Notes under the pieces: generated by a model
The model's input: only the letters and a program-made list of their open reading frames with translations
Told to the model about the DNA's origin: nothing
The model's database searches: none
Program-made: the position numbers and the translations under genes
Assembly (NCBI RefSeq): GCF_024763615.1
Contig: NC_077222.1
Location: 10,292,001 to 10,356,000, forward strand
DNA from: Phlebotomus papatasi
Lineage: Eukaryota > Arthropoda > Insecta > Diptera > Psychodidae
Direction: 5' to 3'
Length of the DNA stretch: 64,000 nt
Part shown: positions 20,827-31,761 of the stretch, in pieces
How positions within the stretch are numbered: position 1 is the stretch's first letter
How the letters are laid out: each line of letters begins with the position of its first letter

Positions 20827-22796
20827 CAAAGACCTCTACCTCGTGAGTTCGAGTATTCTGTCAAGCTTTGATGCTTGATATCTCTTTTTATTATAAACTT
20901 GCTGTACTTCAGTAAACTATTTCCTCTTCGTTTGTTTATCTTTCTGAAAAAAAAATTATAAGTTGAGTGTAAAAGTTGTCTAAATGATATGCTAATTACA
21001 GAAAGTTCTTTTATGAACCGTTTAGACGTGTTTTCTTTCATCTGCGACTTCAACTGATTCGCGAAAGTCTTAATCTTTCTACGAACTATGTATATGAATA
21101 ATGCAGTACGATAGAGGGAATGAAAGTAGAGTGTTCTGATGAGTAGTAAATAATCTGTCGTACCTTTCCATGTAAACGTAGCTTGGTATGAAAAATCCTG
21201 AAGAAAATGCATGTTCCTTCAGCTTTTCCATTATTTGTCTCGCAAATAAATCACTCTCTTGTTGTTTTTTTCTTTTGCTGTACACGTAACCTTTGACTGA
21301 AAATGCTTCCATCTGCTAAATCCAAACACAATGCTTGAAAAATGAGTCGAAAAATAAAAGATTTTCCACTGCATTTCCCATATCATCATGCTCGATTGAA
21401 TTGATGGAGGATGAGTTTTTTTTTGTGCAATTGTTCGTAATATTTCGCAGAATACATTTATTCTCAACTTAAATAGTATAATGCTGAGAAATATTGATAT
21501 TCCATGTATCGCAATGTGATACACTTGCTGCTATATTAGGGACTAAATTCATCAAAATGCTACAACAGCAATTATCATTCAATTAAATGGAATCCCAAGG
21601 GAGCAACTCCCTTCATTTATGATTGGGATTTAGGTACATGCTAGACATACCTCGTAAATTTCCCCTACAAATGTTATTCAGTTATGGTGAGGAATACAAA
21701 ATATACTAATAATTTTAAATCGATTTGCCGAAATTCAAAAAGCTCCTCCTTCAAAAGCTCTTCTTTAAGCACGATTTTTCTTTTTTTTTAATTACCCATT
21801 AGCATTTAATAAAAAGTTAAAAAGTTCTTTTCTTGTTAGAAACCAAGAAATAAATGCACTTTGAATAAATTTTTCAAATTAAATAAATCTCAGAAAAAAA
21901 AACTTTGAGTATACAAAAGTACAATATAAGAATAATTCAATTTCATTTGCAATAAATTTTTCTCAAGTTGCAAGCAATTAGGTAAAAAATGTGCTAGAAC
22001 GAAGTGAGAAAATTGCAAAATGAATCAATGAAAAATTGGATAAAGAGGAAAAAAAAAACACAATTTCCGTTTGAAAGTTTTTTTTCCCCCATAACTATCC
22101 TCTTTCATTTTCCAACCATTTATCTACAATTGAGCTTTCAAATAAGTTTTTTTCTTCATCCAATATCGTCCAACTGGTATAACTTTCAGACAGTCATTTC
22201 AATATAGGAATGATGTATTCTCTTTGTTCACAAACACCTTTTCCACGGTCTTTAATAATAATTCTCCCCTGTCTCCTCCATTGATGAACAATTTTATTAT
22301 TTTCTACAGCAGGTATTATTTTCCATTGAGGAGATATTTTGCAATAAAGGAATCCACATTGGAATATTTAATGTTAGATGCTTGTTGATGAAACGCATAC
22401 TTTGGATTTCATTATAAAGTTTCTCAGAAATTTCACCTAAATGATATTCAATTATTCTCAGAAATATTGAGGACGCGTTTTCCATTTCATATTCGTTCTA
22501 TTTTCCTTGCCAGTGATATTTTTCCGCATGAATTCTTCCCGGATCGTGTATAATTTCTTTGAGGTGATCAAATTACAAAATCTCTTCACATTTGATTCAT
22601 GCAAATGATTCCAGAAATAATTAAGAGTTTCGAGGATCGACGAATTTAAAATGTTTGACTCAGACGATACATTACATGTAATAAAGTTATTGAGTTACAC
22701 CAGGTATATGGCATGAAATTTAATTGGGAATTTGGGGCTTTATTTGTGTCAAAAGTCTGCAAAGTTCACAGAACAAAGGATATATTTGAATAATTA
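20827..22796. other. 2 kb without a supported gene
   Basis: AT-rich. The 128-codon minus frame at 20826-21212 is one of the longest in the window, but its product is basic and low in domain-like features, and an overlapping 77-codon frame runs in another phase. Homopolymer runs near 21415, 21780 and 22080. Confidence 0.45.
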
Positions 22797-23300
22797 TGCT
22801 ATTCCAATGAAAAATGAACGTGTTTTTTTTATCACTCTTTTCTGAACTCAATTGCTTCTGTAGTAATTCTGGAAGAGTAAAAAGTAGTGCAATTTTGTGT
22901 ATTTTCCCTGACGGTGGTTCTCCTAAGCATTTTGATATGAGTTAAAGTCCCAAAGAAATTGTTTAAAAAATTGTCCAAAGAATTGTTTAGTAAAGGATTG
23001 AATTTGTATGTAATAGGCCCTGAAGAAGATCCCATCCAGGATCGAAACGTTGAAAAAATAAAGTCAAATTGAAGAACAAAAAAATTAGACCGAATTTCCC
23101 ACTTTGACTTCAGCAATTGCTTCTGCATTATCGACATTTATTCATGTTGGTTCTTGTCTCAACTTTTTACTTCAGTTCTTGGAGTGTTCTAAAACCACCA
23201 AACAGTCGTCACAAGAACCAACACAAAAAGAAGTCGATAATGCAGAAGCACTTGAGAACAGTAAAGTGCTAAAAAACATGTTCATATTTATTGGAATAGG
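22797..23300. mobile_element. Foldback element, TGCTATTCCAATGAAAAA ends (copy 1)
   Basis: Left TGCTATTCCAATGAAAAATG and right ATTTATTGGAATAGG are complementary; ATTGCTTCTGCATTATCGAC (23116-) pairs with GTCGATAATGCAGAAGCAC (23233-). The left arm is interrupted by the 22861-23113 insert. A second copy lies at 44817-45503. Confidence 0.72.
22849..23125 (+). mobile_element. ~253-bp retroelement-like insert with hammerhead-like core
   Basis: CAATTGCTTCTG occurs at 22849-22860 and 23114-23125, a perfect 12-bp duplication bracketing a 253-bp insert. At 160 bases from the insert's start lies CTGAAGA (23020-23026), A, helix GATCC/GGATC (23028-23032 with 23039-23043), then GAAAC (23044-23048) and GTTG. 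CUGANGA-helix II-GAAA is the conserved core of hammerhead ribozymes; one extra A precedes helix II. Helix I pairs poorly in this copy. Such cores are reported in Penelope-like elements; assignment to that class is inference. Confidence 0.6.
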
Positions 23301-24469
23301 GTGGAGTAACCACTTGTCGCCATGTATTCGAAAAAGTGGAATTAATTTTATTAGAACTTTTGAACTCTTATTACAAAGATAGCTTAAATTTGACACAAAA
23401 CTACTTAGATGTATTGGCTTTTGATTTGTGAAAACAATGTTCCCTGAATTTAATGCTGGACTACTTAAAAAACTAATTTTTATTAAGAATACAAAAATAA
23501 CCACTTCTCGCCATCCACTTAAAAGGATCCAAACTCGATCATTTTAGGTAATGTTATAAAAAGAATACATTCAGAATTTCTTTTTCCTCATGATCACCTT
23601 ATCGAAGGAAAACTCTCTGCATCACCACAAATCACAAGAATGTTAGAAAAAAAACCGATCTGTTACATTTTTTTAAGACGTTTTCCACACTGAATTTGTA
23701 CAACACATTCAAATTATACATAAAATTTAACGATTTTTATGTTAATACATCCTAAAATGAATAAATAATTGAAATCAAAATAAATTCATTGATTATTCGA
23801 AGATTAAATCCATAATTGTAATTCACTTAATTTCTTGGCCGAAATTACACTCAAAGTGGCCGGAAATTGGCACACATTCAGCTAATAAGACACATGCCAC
23901 AAAAGCTAGTTTATCGCCCTACAATTTCTTTAAGCTTTAAAAAATTACCGAAAAGCGTAACACTGCAACTAATCTCTTTTCTGTTTCCCATTCCAAAAGT
24001 CTATTTTTTATTGTTCTTAGGAACATTTCTTCTTTTATTATTTCCATAGCATTTTGATAATTGTTTTATCCAACTTCTATTATTCTAATACAATTTGTTT
24101 TATTTTTCAATTGTGTAATGCTCACAAGCTTCTTAAGAAGGCTTATTAATACTGACTTTTCTCCTACAAATTAAGTACAGGACAAAAATTTACAAAAGTT
24201 CTTTATGAAATTTGGAAACATTTAGTCCGTACATAAATCTGTTAACCATGAAAGCAATAATAATTAGCACTACTTATTAACAAATTAATATAGCTGTAAA
24301 TCAAACATTTTTAACATTTTTTTTTTAATTTTTACTTATTCGTAATGTTCAAAACCGTTATAAAAATTTTAATAAATCTCCTGATTTTCGTTTCGAAATT
24401 ACTGTAATAAAACATTTCAGAAAGATAAATCAGTTACGGGTACTTTGGGTATTTTACTTATTAATCGAT
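23301..24469. other. 1.2 kb without a supported gene
   Basis: Two direct motifs, GTAACCACTTGTCGCCAT (23309) and ATAACCACTTCTCGCCATCC (23497), about 190 bp apart, suggest a decayed element. Otherwise AT-rich with chance ORFs. Confidence 0.4.
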
Positions 24470-24672
24470 TAGGGGGAAGTGGGCCACCTTTGAAAGTGAG
24501 GTTACCTTTGACATTGGAATTTTTCTCCTGTGTTTAAGTGGAACAGAGCCATATCTTAATGTAATTTAGCTTCTCAATCTGTTTGTGCAGCTAAATTATA
24601 TTACGATAAGGCTCAATTTTATTTAAAAATAGGTGAAAAATCCCAATTTCAAAGGTGCTCCACTTCCCCCTA
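24470..24672. mobile_element. TA-flanked MITE, GGGGGAAGTGGGCCACC ends
   Basis: TAGGGGGAAGTGGGCCACCTT and AAGGTGCTCCACTTCCCCCTA are terminal complements with TA at 24470-24471 and 24671-24672. The arms also pair through CCATATCTTAATGTAATTTAGC and its partner. Relatives: 18874 (half), 46764-46952 and 50992-51153. Confidence 0.88.
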
Positions 24673-24689
24673 AATCTGATTCAGCTAAA

Positions 24690-25045
24690 TTAGAAATTTC
24701 AGGATTTTTCAAAATATCCAGATTTAAACAAATCGGTTGAAAAATAAACCATTCAAAGTGGTTGAACTCTGATTTTCGAAAATTTGATATCGAAATGTAT
24801 ATCGAACATAGGCAAACATAGGTATCTAGGGACGAAATATACATTGTAGATACCTCAAAAACATATTCGAAACATATTCCTCCAAAAACATGGTTTTGGA
24901 GAAGAAGGTGGGGGATAGAAAAAAGACTGTTCTGTATAATATTGACTTATGGAGGGGTCGCCGAAGACCGGAAGCCGATATCTTTTACCGTTTGGCCTCT
25001 AGCTGTGTCACAAGTTGAAAATAGTGGATTATCTTTCTTTGAGTT
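24690..25045. repeat. ~350-bp dispersed repeat (copy 1)
   Basis: Shares ordered blocks with 35865-36235: AAAGTGGTTGAACTCTGATT, TCGATATCGAAATG equivalents, GGGACGAAATAT, TTGACTTATGGAGGGGTCG, ACCGGAAGCCGATATCTTTT, ACCGTTTGGCCTCTAGC and AAAGTGGATTAT. A more diverged third copy is at about 57615-57860. No ORF or terminal repeats defined. Confidence 0.7.
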
Positions 25046-25496
25046 TGAGAAGCAAAATAATTTCGAAATTCCTTGAAATAAGACAGAATTCCATAATATA
25101 AAAATAGAATTGCTTCAATCAGACTCCGAGTTTAAAAAATTCGAAGATCAGTAGGACACATTGGCTCCATTCAGGAATAACTTTTCGAAAAGACAAAGCC
25201 ACTCCAAAGTCAAGCCAAACTTATTCGAAAATCTACCGGAAGCCTAAAGTGCAAGTTCATGTACCCGCCGCTTTAGCAGTGACTGTTCTACTATTTCGAA
25301 TTTCGATATTCTTGACGCTTCAATAGTCAATAATGTTAACATATTGTGCAAACGTTTGCTGCAAAAAGGAAATTTTTGTGTAGTTTTGTGGAATTTCAGG
25401 ATGGCAGAACGTTTGAATTGCAATTTTATTAACTAAGATAAATGTCCATTTCATGAACTTGCTCACTTTTGTTTAACTCGTCAGTTTAAACATTCG
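25046..25496. other. No gene; TTCGAA-rich decayed repeat
   Basis: AAAAATTCGAAGATCA near 25137 and ATTTCGAATTTCGATATTC near 25293 resemble parts of the 5514-6419 foldback, but the alignment is too weak to bound. Confidence 0.4.
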
Positions 25497-25700
25497 AACT
25501 TCCAACGGGTTTTTAGGTAAGTTCTCTCTGATATACCTTCGAATCGGTAAAGAAAAACCTCAACCGGAGAGAGCTCTCAAATCGAGAAGGTTATTACAGA
25601 ACGAGAGGATTTTTGCTTCTCTCAGAGTTCTTCTAACAGAGCTCTCCGATATTCAGATGATTTGGACCGAAATTGATATCTATCAGATAAAAACCCGTTC
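25497..25700. repeat. Inverted partner of the 4627 repeat
   Basis: AACGGGTTTTTAGGTAAG at the left and AAAAACCCGTT at the right suggest short outer inverted repeats. Inside, CCTCAACCGGAGAGAGCTCTC and TCAAATCGAGAAGG are the complement of the 4627-4725 segment. Confidence 0.5.
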
Positions 25701-25734
25701 CTTTATGCGAAAATAGGCAATCTTTGACTATCTT

Positions 25735-26290
25735 GTGTATTTTACAGCTGTGACCCTATGTGTATTTCTTTTTCGAATTTCGAACTGTCTCAAGTGTCAA
25801 AATGTATTTGTCTTTCCTATGTTTTTGGGAAAATCGAAGCAGCAAGGCTCATTTTTTATAATTTCCCTCAAAATAACACGGGCGGGAGTTATACGGGCTT
25901 CAGACCTAAAGCTTATACATCTGACTTAAGTCCTCTAATTCCTTATCAGGCACGATTTTTTAGGAAATTGTTCTTTAGGGTTGGATATTGATGGCAAATA
26001 TTCCATATGATTTTGAAAAATCAATAAAATCGCTTGTTATTTAGATTGTTGTGACTTTCGGGAACTGGGCTAAACCCTTGGCTAAACCTCCAGTCTGAAG
26101 CCGGCATTATACTTCAAAGAGTTTCTTAGTTTCTTCTTAAATTTCCCTTACCTTGTGCGAAAATGTAGTTTCAAAATTCCAAACTGGCTTTAAATCTTCG
26201 AAAATCAACGACATTTATGTAAAACAGAGTTTTATCTACCTTTCATCCGACACACTATTGGGAAATTAAGCCAAACTGCAGCTGTAATTG
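25735..26290. mobile_element. Diverged foldback copy interrupted by a TTCAGACC-family element
   Basis: 25770-25885 (TTTCGAATTTCGAACTGTC, CTCAAGTGTCAAAATGTATT) resembles the left arm of 5514-6419, and 26140-26280 (GGCGAAAATG-like, CAACGACATTTATG, CTACCTTTCATCCGACACAC) resembles the inner arm. The 25889-26112 element sits between them. Confidence 0.5.
25889..26112. mobile_element. TTCAGACC-family palindromic element (copy 1)
   Basis: TATACGGGCTTCAGACCTAA at the left, CCTCCAGTCTGAAGCCGGC at the right. Shares TTCGGGAACTGGGCTAAACC and an AAATCAATAAAATCGCTTGTTA-like block with copies at 38321-38530, 50315-50488, 50662-50876 (inverted) and 56002-56208. Confidence 0.75.
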
Positions 26291-28180
26291 GGAAGAATGC
26301 GTGAGTTGAATTGAATCTACGCGTCTTTTATTTTTGGTGCTCGTTAGTTCTGAATTTGTGTTTTCGTTTGTTTTTTGTGAAACGTTGTTGGCACGATTTT
26401 TACTCACCGATGCGCATTTTTGGACACTCAATGGAACCAAACAGCTAATTTTTCGGTGATTCATTAAAAATTAAAAAAAAAATTAATTGAAAACGAAAAT
26501 TAAAAACTTTTAATAATATAGTCAAATATTGCATATGCAAATTTAAATTATGTTTAAATTGAATAACAGAGAGCAATTATTATTGATCTACGTAGATAAA
26601 ATTAAACATGTGGTTATATATAACAATATTGAGTATACAACATAGAATGGGGAATTATCATTTCGTGTGTCCAAAAAAATTAAAAAAAAAAAACAGATTT
26701 TCAATGGACGGAATTAACAACCCATCACTCCTATTTTAAATTCGGTGGTTAAAAAATTTAATGCAAAAAAAATTGTATTTTTAATTGCAAGCCCCTGGTA
26801 ATATCCTGTCTGACCTAGGCATAAACTCTTATGAAGTATTTTCATGTATCGTCTAGAGAGATATCTGATGGTTCCACCTCAAATTCTGACCACACCGAAG
26901 CGTCCAATATGTGATGGAATGTGCCTTTGGGCGGGTTGGGGGTAAAAGCGAAAAGAATTCTTTGGAAATTGCGGAAATTGATCAATGGGCACAGCCTATA
27001 GAGAATTAGTTGAAAGACGCCAAAACGAAGGTGGAAGGCAGGAAAAAGTATTTGGGAGAAAAGCTGATGATTTTCCCATAAAATTCATTCACAACCATCC
27101 AGAAACATTAATTACATTATATTTAGAACCTTTCATTTCGGACCCTCCCGCAACTGAAACTACGTCGGAACATGAGGGGTTGCTCAGTGACTCAATGAGT
27201 GAATGTGGTAATTTTTCTGGCGTGAAAGAGATCCTTGGCTCCTTGGCATCCTTGGCATGGACAACCATGTGTAGATGCCCATTAAATACAATAAATTCTT
27301 TTCTTTCCTTTTGATCCCATTAGCATTTCTCACGGAGCTTTTTTGCCATTTCACTTGAAATCAATTTATGTGCTTTGGTGCGCTTTCACCAAGTGACTGG
27401 ATGTTAAATTACCCAATAGAAACTGTTGATTAGTGTAAAAAAGTCTAACTAATGAGACATCTATTGAACGTTTTTGGCTCAAAAGGCAAGTAATGAAGGT
27501 TTTTATGTGACAAAACTCGAAGAATTTTACCAGCGTCTTGCTGAGAAAGAACGTCGACGGGGGAGTTAAGTTACAAGTTCCATGTATCAAAGGAAAGTTA
27601 ACTTTAATACCAATCTATCTTCGGAAAGTTTAAAAGAGTGGAGTATTATTAGATTGAAGAATATGTGGTGGAAGAAACAGGATATTAAATCGAATCCAAA
27701 TAGAACAAGGTTTAGTTTTTGTGACAAAATTTAATTCACGAGTTTAGTGCGTCCAAATTCGAATAAATATTTCCAATAAATTTTATACTTTAGTAAATAG
27801 GAAGCAGCTCGTACATTTTACAAAACGTTGCGAATTACAAAAATAACAATAGTCGTATGATGACATGAGAATGAAAAACTAAGGATACTTTTTGCCGTTT
27901 GATGGCGCTATAATAGCAAGAAATTATTTCACTGTGATGTTCAAAAGAAGAAGAAGAGTACGAAAGAGTAAGATAGAAGCATTAAGTTTGAGAAAGAAAG
28001 ATATGTGAATTTCGTTTTTTCTTAATTTTTCTTAATTAAAATATATGCTAGAGCCTTAGAGAAAGTGTTTTCTGGAACCAATGCTGTGAATTGAGCGTTT
28101 TATAGCTGGTTTGTGTCTTGACTTAAAGTTTTTTAGTTCTTAAGAACTATATTTTAAGCTATAAAAATTAGCCTTTAAGT
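26291..28180. other. 1.9 kb of unique DNA, no supported gene
   Basis: 26860-27330 is more balanced in composition and has a 109-codon plus frame (26985-27314) without a recognised domain; upstream codons and splice sites do not extend it. The rest is AT-rich. A possible conserved non-coding segment, but nothing in the sequence proves it. Confidence 0.4.
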
Positions 28181-28225
28181 CAGAGGTGTGCAAGAACCGT
28201 TTGAAACCGAAATAAAGTTTGTAGC
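28181..28225. mobile_element. hAT-like MITE left-end fragment (copy 3)
   Basis: CAGAGGTGTGCAAGAACCG at 28181 followed by TTTGAAACCGAAATAAAG is the left terminus of the 128-bp family. No right end is visible before the minisatellite starts. Confidence 0.65.
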
Positions 28226-28299
28226 TTTTTAAGTTATTTTTTGTATCCAACTTAAAACGCAGTAATGTTGAAATTTTTGGTTAAGACAGAATTTCGGAA

Positions 28300-29521
28300 A
28301 TTATTCGTCTTCTTGGAAATTATTTGTTTCGCTTTTTGAAGTAAAAGGAAAATTTTTGGGTGTTCTGGGAAATTATCACTTTCTCTTACTAGAGCAAAGG
28401 AGAATTTTCTGTATTACGGGAAATTATTACTTTCGCTTGTTGGACCAAAAAGGAAATTTCCGTATTTTAGGAAATTTATTATTTGAGCTGTCTGGAGCAA
28501 AAGGGGCATTTTCTGTATTCTGGGAAATTATCAGTTTCACTTTCTTTTGCAAAGAAAATTTTCTGTATTTCTAGAAAATTATAAATTTTGCTTGTGGAGG
28601 CTAAAGGAAATTTTCTGCATTCTGGGAAATTACAAGTTTCACTTACTGGAACCAAAGGATACATTCTGTGTTTTGGGAAATTATTAGTCTCACTTGTTAA
28701 TGCAAAGAGAAATTTTCAGTGTTCTATCTGGGAAATTATTGCTTTTGCTTGCTGGAGCAAAAGAGAATTTTTCTGTTTTTCTGGGAAATTATAAGTTTTC
28801 CTTGCTGTCAAAGGAAATTTTCTGTGTTCTGGAAAATTATTAGTTTCGCTTGCTGGAACAAAAAGGAAATTTCTGTTCCACTTGCTGGAGCAAAATCGAT
28901 ATTTTGTGTTCTGGGAAATTATTAGTTTCCCTTGCTGGAGCAGAGGAGATTTTCTATGTTCTTGGAAATTATAAGTTTTGCTTGTTGCGGCTAAGTAACA
29001 TTTTCTGTGTTCTGAGAAATTATTAGGCTCACTTGTTGGTGCAACGGGACATTTTTTGTGTTCTAGGAAATTATTAGTTTCGTTTGTTAGGACAAAGATG
29101 AATTTTCTGTGTTCTGGGAAATTATTAGTTACGTTTGTTAGAAAACAAAATTATTAGTTTCACTTGCTGGATCAAAAGAGATATTTTCTATGTACTAAGA
29201 AATTGTTAGTTTCATTTGCTAGAGCAAAAGGGAAATTTTCAGTGTTATGGGAAATTATTAGTTTCGCTTGCTAGAGCAAAAGGAAAATTTTCAGCGTTCT
29301 AGGCAATTATCAATTTCACTTGCTGGACCAAAAGGAAATTTTTTGAGTTTTGGGAAATTATTAGTCTCGTTTGTTAGAACAAAGGAAAATTTTCTATGTT
29401 CTGGGAAATTATGAGTTTCATTTTCTGGAGTAAAGGTAAATTTTTTGTGTTGTGGGAAATTATTAAATTCACTTGTTAAGACGAAGGAAATTCTCTGTGT
29501 TTTGGGAAATTATTAGTTTAG
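28300..29521. repeat. Minisatellite, about 21 units of ~58 bp
   Basis: The recurrent pattern is GGGAAATTATTAGTTTCGCT, then TGCTGGAGCAAAAGGAAATT, then TTCTGTGTTCT. Units vary from about 50 to 62 bp by small deletions, and a few lack the middle block (for example near 28850). Flanking units are the most diverged, as in many minisatellites. The 61-72 codon frames here are repeat translations. Confidence 0.9.
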
Positions 29522-29968
29522 AAATCATTAAAAGTTTGCTTACATTAAGTCCAACCCTGCAGTGTTCTCTAGGTCCAAAAGAAAGTAATCGATGAAAATA
29601 TGTAAGAAACCTTTAGAAACAAATTTTTATCATAGGTGGGAATCAATAAAATTTTTATTGAATATATAAATTATACTTTAGCACATCTTTCTAAACCAAA
29701 ATAAAAATTTAAAAAAAAATGCGTGAAAAACTATCAGCTTTTTGATTAAGAACTTGAGATCCTTGAGAACAAAAATTTGAGAACAGTTTCTAACGCTACT
29801 CGCGGGAAATAAAAGTGTTCTCAAGTAGAGAAAAAAAGTTAACAGAGCCATTGAATTGTTATCAATTCGCTTGTTTTCGTTTAGTTGTGATAATATTTTC
29901 CGCAAGACCAAAGCCATCGCTATTTCTCTTCGAAATGGAAAAGGACAGATAATCCTAACCGGCTTATG
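29522..29968. other. No gene seen
   Basis: AT-rich spacer between the minisatellite and the 1.8-kb element; a 79-codon minus frame lacks a recognisable domain. Confidence 0.4.
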
Positions 29969-31761
29969 TAGGTGAGATTCTTAACGTGAGCTAACTCGGA
30001 GTGCATGCAAATTCGATTTAGAGTTGAAATTGTGAGTCGCCATTCAGTTATCTTGAATCAAATTCGTGAAATTATACAAATTTTGTATTTTAACCAAAAT
30101 ATCAAGGATTTGGATGAACTGGCACAAAAGTGATATATGGGTGAAATGTAGACCAGAATGTTCTCTATAATTTTCCCATAGAACATGATCTCATCGATTG
30201 CTCAGACGCCAAGATAAGCGAGGTTTTTTGTTTCTTAACTCGTTTTTTCATCCAGAGTTCCCCAAGTAGTCATTTGTTGAACTTCAACTATATCAAAGAA
30301 TTATTGTATTTTGTGGGACTTTCCATTTAAAACCATATTTTAAGTGTCTTTGTGGAGTAGAAGCAGTCAAATTGGCATCTGAGTGATTTCAAAGCGTTAT
30401 TATGGGAAAAATCAATTTTTTCACACTTAAACGGCAAAATCGGAGTGATAGCGTAATCTGAGCGGAAAATGATGTATGGACGAAATGTAGAGACAAATGT
30501 TCTCTACAATTATGTCGAAGTAATCATTAAAATCGGTTCAGCGACAGTCGAGATAATTGAGGTTATGTGATATTGAAATTGGTTTTTCGACTGTGGCGCC
30601 CCTGGTGTTGGTCCAACGAAGTTCAAATATTTTAGAAAGTTGTAGCATTTGGTGAGATCTTTCGTTTAAGCCCTCATTCATCAAAATCGGTCACATAGAA
30701 CCGGAGATATGATTTTTTGAATTTTGTGAACTTTGACCCCTCATATCTCCGGTTCTGTTTTAACCACAGCGCACTTACGCACCATTTTGGAAACGTCCTA
30801 GACTGGACTACAACATACTAAAATTTCATTAACTTGCACAATGCCGTTTTTGAGAAAAGTGACTTTGAATTTTGATGAATTTTGACGCTATCACAGCGCC
30901 ACCTGTGGTGAATTTTTGAACTTCCATCTGAAAGTGCTCATCGAGACGAAACCAAAAAGGTAAAATTTAGGTCGCTATGTTAATTAGAACCGGAGATAGA
31001 GGCCGGTCAATGTTCGTACTTTGACCCCTTATAGCTCGGGTCAGGGGTTATGGATCGACTTAAGGTTTTTTTTGTTTGATAGGTATAATCAACGGCTACA
31101 ACATACTAAAATTTCAGCCCGATGCACAATGGAATTTTTGAGTTATTTAACTTATAAAATTTAAAAATTTTCTTTTTAATAATAGCGCCCCTAGCGGTGG
31201 TTTTATGAACTTGCGATGTTAGAAGGGGAGGTGGCATTTCACGAGAGCTTTCCAAAAAGCCCTCACTTTTTAAATTTTGACAATTAGAACCGGAGTTATG
31301 GCCATTTTAAGAAATTTTTTTTGGACCCTTATAGCTCGGGTCAGGGGGGTCGGGGGACCTTAAGTTTGGTATTGATGGAAAGCTCTAAGGCCCAGCTATA
31401 ACATACTAAAATTTGAGCCCGCTCTATGCCATAGGGGCGGAGCTATTGAGAAAACAAAAAAAGGGGGTTCTTCAAAATGGCGGAAGGAGGGGTGGGGGGT
31501 GGGGGGTCAATGCACCAAGTTGCAATTTTCACCCGATATATAACCTTTGCCGAAAACCGCAAGTCGATATCTTTTTTAGTTTAGGAGCTATTAAGCTCCA
31601 AAGAGCGGCCGGCCGGCCGGCCGGCCGGGAACGTAAAATAGCCACATGTATATTCGTGATCAGGAAGTGGCGAAACACATTTTGGCCAAGTTTGAGGTCG
31701 ATCGGACGACATGAAATTTTGTTAGGATTATAGTAGGTGAGATTGTTAAGAATCTCACCTA
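29969..31761. mobile_element. 1.8-kb TA-flanked non-coding element with internal repeats
   Basis: TAGGTGAGATTCTTAAC (29969) and GTTAAGAATCTCACCTA (31761) are exact complements, and the right end is itself a short hairpin (GGTGAGATTGTTAAGAATCT). From about 30580 three degenerate ~300-bp units share AGAACCGGAGATATG, TTTGACCCCTCATATCTCC or CTTATAGCTCGGGTCAGGGG, ACAACATACTAAAATTTCA and GCGCCCCTAGCGGTGG. No ORF longer than about 100 codons. A large non-autonomous DNA element is the best reading. Confidence 0.75.
31606..31629. repeat. (GGCC)n palindromic run
   Basis: About five GGCC units in alternation, fully self-complementary and 100% G+C inside AT-rich DNA. It lies in the 3' part of the 1.8-kb TA-flanked element, just after AGGAGCTATTAAGCTCC, another palindrome. 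Confidence 0.95.

Noticed and set aside
20826..21212. 128-codon minus-strand gene
   Set aside because: Low-information basic protein overlapping another frame in a different phase; AT-rich surroundings.
26985..27314. 109-codon exon or gene
   Set aside because: Composition is more even than average, but I see no recognisable domain, no clear splice sites and no neighbouring exon.
28356..28925. Several ORFs with GNYHFLLLEQ-like repeats
   Set aside because: Translations of the 58-bp minisatellite in different phases.
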